From contig JAUYMX010000559.1 of NCBI GenBank assembly GCA_030699345.1, forward strand, positions 1 to 7,567: 7,567 nucleotides of DNA, read 5' to 3'. Positions 6,358 through 7,567 of the stretch are shown one piece after another (positions within the stretch are counted from its first letter, which is position 1; each line of letters opens with the position of its first letter). The stretch comes from Methylococcaceae bacterium. GTDB lineage: Bacteria > Pseudomonadota > Gammaproteobacteria > Methylococcales > Methylomonadaceae. The notes under the pieces were generated by a model, which did not search any database, had not been told where the DNA came from, and saw only the letters and a program-made list of their open reading frames with translations. Position numbers and translations under genes: made by a program.

Positions 6358-7317
6358 TTATTTACCAAAAAACTGTCCAAATGCCCGGCTGCCTTCGCCG
6401 GTTTTAATGGTATTAACCACTTTTAAAGTGTTGCCGTCGATTACCGACACCGTGCCATCAAACCAGTTGGCAACATAAACATGACGATCATCGGGATGGG
6501 TGCTGATACCTTCCGGTTTATCACCCACTTTTATCAGGGCGATTTCTTTTAAGGATTCAGTATCGACAACCGACACGGAACCATCATCCTGGTTAGTGAC
6601 AAATAAGCGGCTGTCATTGAGAGCCAGTGTTGTCGCATAGGGCAACATGTTGACTTTGACGGTGCGTATCGGCTTCATACGGTTGGCGTCAACCACCGTC
6701 ACATCGTCACTTTGCACATTGGCTACGTAAATTCGCTCGCCTTTGCTATCGATAGTCAGTCCGAACGGATGCTTGCCTACGTCAACGGTAGCCTCGATAG
6801 TTAATGACTTCAGGTCAATTTTCGACACCGAATTACTGAGTCTGTTAGCGACGTAAAGCCATTGATTATTGGGGCTGATAACCAAGCCGGAGGGCGACTT
6901 TCCCACCGCAATTCTTTTAATCACTTGCCAATCAACGGCATCCAACACTGCAACCGAATTGGTATACCAATCAGCCACATAAACGCGCTTACCGTCAGGA
7001 GCAACAACAATACCCAAGGCACCATCACTGACTTCTACTTTATGCAGAAGCTGATGGGTGCGGGTATCCAGCACTGCAAAGCCTTTACCTTCTGGGGTAC
7101 TGACATAGCAATAACGGCCATCCGGCGATACCGCAATGCCCGCCGGTTTACCCGGCACAGCAATGGTATTGACGACCTTAGCTTGGTCGGTATCAATCAC
7201 CGAGACGCTGTCATCTAATTGATTACTGATGTAAGCGTAAGGAGCAGCAATAACTTGCGCTGATAAAAAAACGGTAGCGACAAGCATCGCTACCGTCATT
7301 TTGTTCACTGAGAACAC
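6358..7317 (-). CDS. Secreted YVTN-type seven-bladed beta-propeller protein
   Basis: Counted from GTG 7317, the protein has 319 residues. It has a Sec signal peptide (core MTVAMLVATVFLSAQV, probable cleavage after VIAA). Seven repeats of about 42 residues follow, marked by YAYISN, YCYVST, RVYVAD, WLYVAN, RIYVAN, RLFVTN and HVYVAN, each followed by a S/TV-x-V(I)D strand, as in YVTN/YncE-like propellers. It should be periplasmic. The longest frame begins at TTG 7341. I chose GTG 7317 because AAGG lies eight bases upstream and this start keeps a lysine before the hydrophobic core; ATG 7299 is the main alternative. It begins 10 bases after the SRPBCC stop, so the two are likely one transcript. 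Relatives occur near PQQ-dependent dehydrogenase genes, but no enzyme is visible here. No catalytic or metal-binding motif is evident. A binding or scaffold role is inferred from the fold. Confidence 0.9.
   Translation of the reverse strand: MFSVNKMTVAMLVATVFLSAQVIAAPYAYISNQLDDSVSVIDTDQAKVVNTIAVPGKPAGIAVSPDGRYCYVSTPEGKGFAVLDTRTHQLLHKVEVSDGALGIVVAPDGKRVYVADWYTNSVAVLDAVDWQVIKRIAVGKSPSGLVISPNNQWLYVANRLSNSVSKIDLKSLTIEATVDVGKHPFGLTIDSKGERIYVANVQSDDVTVVDANRMKPIRTVKVNMLPYATTLALNDSRLFVTNQDDGSVSVVDTESLKEIALIKVGDKPEGISTHPDDRHVYVANWFDGTVSVIDGNTLKVVNTIKTGEGSRAFGQFFGK
7265..7296 (-). terminator. Terminator-like hairpin with U tract inside the beta-propeller signal-peptide codons
   Basis: On the minus strand, ACGGTAGCGA (7296-7287) pairs perfectly with TCGCTACCGT (7280-7271) around the six-base loop TGCTTG. 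The descending arm runs directly into T residues; the run 7271-7265 is seven T. This is the form of an intrinsic terminator, yet it sits within the first 20 codons of the propeller gene, directly after ATG 7299. It lies about 30 bases after the SRPBCC stop, so it could end that gene's transcript or attenuate the propeller. The structure is seen; its activity is not. Confidence 0.6.
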
Positions 7318-7325
7318 AGAAACAG

Positions 7326-7329
7326 CCTT
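7326..7329 (-). promoter_or_regulatory. Shine-Dalgarno supporting the GTG start of the beta-propeller
   Basis: AAGG (7329-7326) overlaps the SRPBCC stop codon and precedes GTG 7317 by eight bases, the usual spacing. ATG 7299 has only a weak GTGA upstream. Confidence 0.45.
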
Positions 7330-7567
7330 ATTTTTCAGCAAGTGCTTTTAAGTTTTCAAGACCAGCTTTCAATACTGAGCTTACTGCAGTATTAGCGGCT
7401 TCTTCGTTCATTTCTGCTGGCGGATTGTTGTTCATGTAAGCGCGGTAATAACCGGCTTTCCAGGAAACAGTAGTGGTATCGCCATTTGGAGTGACATCAA
7501 TGCTGGCTGCATAGTTATCAACCGGGAACACAGGTACTTTTTCTTCAGTACCGGAATGGGTAATGGT
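7328..7567 (-). CDS. SRPBCC-superfamily (polyketide cyclase/MxaD-like) protein, C-terminal part
   Basis: The frame is open from the right window edge to TAA (7330-7328), 79 codons, so the N-terminus lies outside. The fragment shows beta strands THSGTEEKVP, YAASIDVTP and TTTVSWKAGYYRAY. A final helix AANTAVSSVLKAGLENLKAL follows. This is the usual ending of a START/Bet v1-type ligand-binding fold. The TVSW strand and the final helix with GLENLK recall MxaD-type periplasmic proteins of methanol oxidation, but so short a fragment cannot separate these from generic SRPBCC proteins. It directly precedes the secreted beta-propeller gene, ten bases away, so the two probably share an operon and perhaps a periplasmic role. 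The GTG at 7531 is in frame but is internal, because coding-like sequence continues upstream to the edge. Confidence 0.75.
   Translation of the reverse strand, partial: TITHSGTEEKVPVFPVDNYAASIDVTPNGDTTTVSWKAGYYRAYMNNNPPAEMNEEAANTAVSSVLKAGLENLKALAEK

Noticed and set aside
6862..7218. Plus-strand frame within the beta-propeller gene
   Set aside because: It is antisense to a regular seven-repeat coding pattern, and its own translation has no recognisable features.
7318..7341. TTG 7341 as the beta-propeller start, overlapping the SRPBCC gene
   Set aside because: TTG is rare, and GTG 7317 has a well-spaced AAGG and still gives a full signal peptide.

Overview
The window is ordinary-looking chromosomal DNA. 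Apart from one small lipoprotein gene, every gene lies on the minus strand. I see no tRNA, rRNA, CRISPR array, insertion sequence or phage gene. No gene-free stretch exceeds about 120 bases. The best guess for the source is a gammaproteobacterial methylotroph or methanotroph (Methylococcales-like). The reasons are a MfnE-like amino-acid kinase coupled to pabB, which suggests pterin/furan C1-carrier synthesis, a periplasmic SRPBCC/MxaD-like protein, and a DUF2959 protein. This placement is inferred from gene content only.

Layout, read in the direction of minus-strand transcription (right to left). At 7567-6358, the C-terminal part of a secreted-type SRPBCC protein is followed about 10 bases later by a secreted seven-bladed YVTN beta-propeller. 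The signal-peptide codons of the propeller contain a perfect 10-bp hairpin followed by a U tract, which looks like an intrinsic terminator or attenuator. A 97-base gap with an 8-bp perfect hairpin follows. Then comes an overlapping trio: pabB (6260-4875), a small amino-acid kinase resembling the methanofuran/methylofuran enzyme MfnE (4888-4310, GTG start), and a DUF2959 coiled-coil protein that lacks the family's usual lipoprotein signal (4334-3675). The trio runs head-on into a plus-strand lipoprotein gene (3200-3640), whose terminator sits between the two stop codons.

Divergent from the lipoprotein is a pair of overlapping dynamin/Era-like GTPase genes (3080-1341 and 1360 to the left window edge). 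Both have a P-loop and share an unusual D-x-P-D-x-D Switch II motif. The second ends in predicted membrane helices and is cut by the window edge.

How they may work together: PabB makes the aminodeoxychorismate precursor of p-aminobenzoate, used for folate and, in methylotrophs, for tetrahydromethanopterin. The kinase may act in the companion furan cofactor. The GTPase pair probably acts at the inner membrane as a heteromeric couple of unknown function. The propeller/SRPBCC pair is periplasmic and may be linked to quinoprotein-type oxidation.
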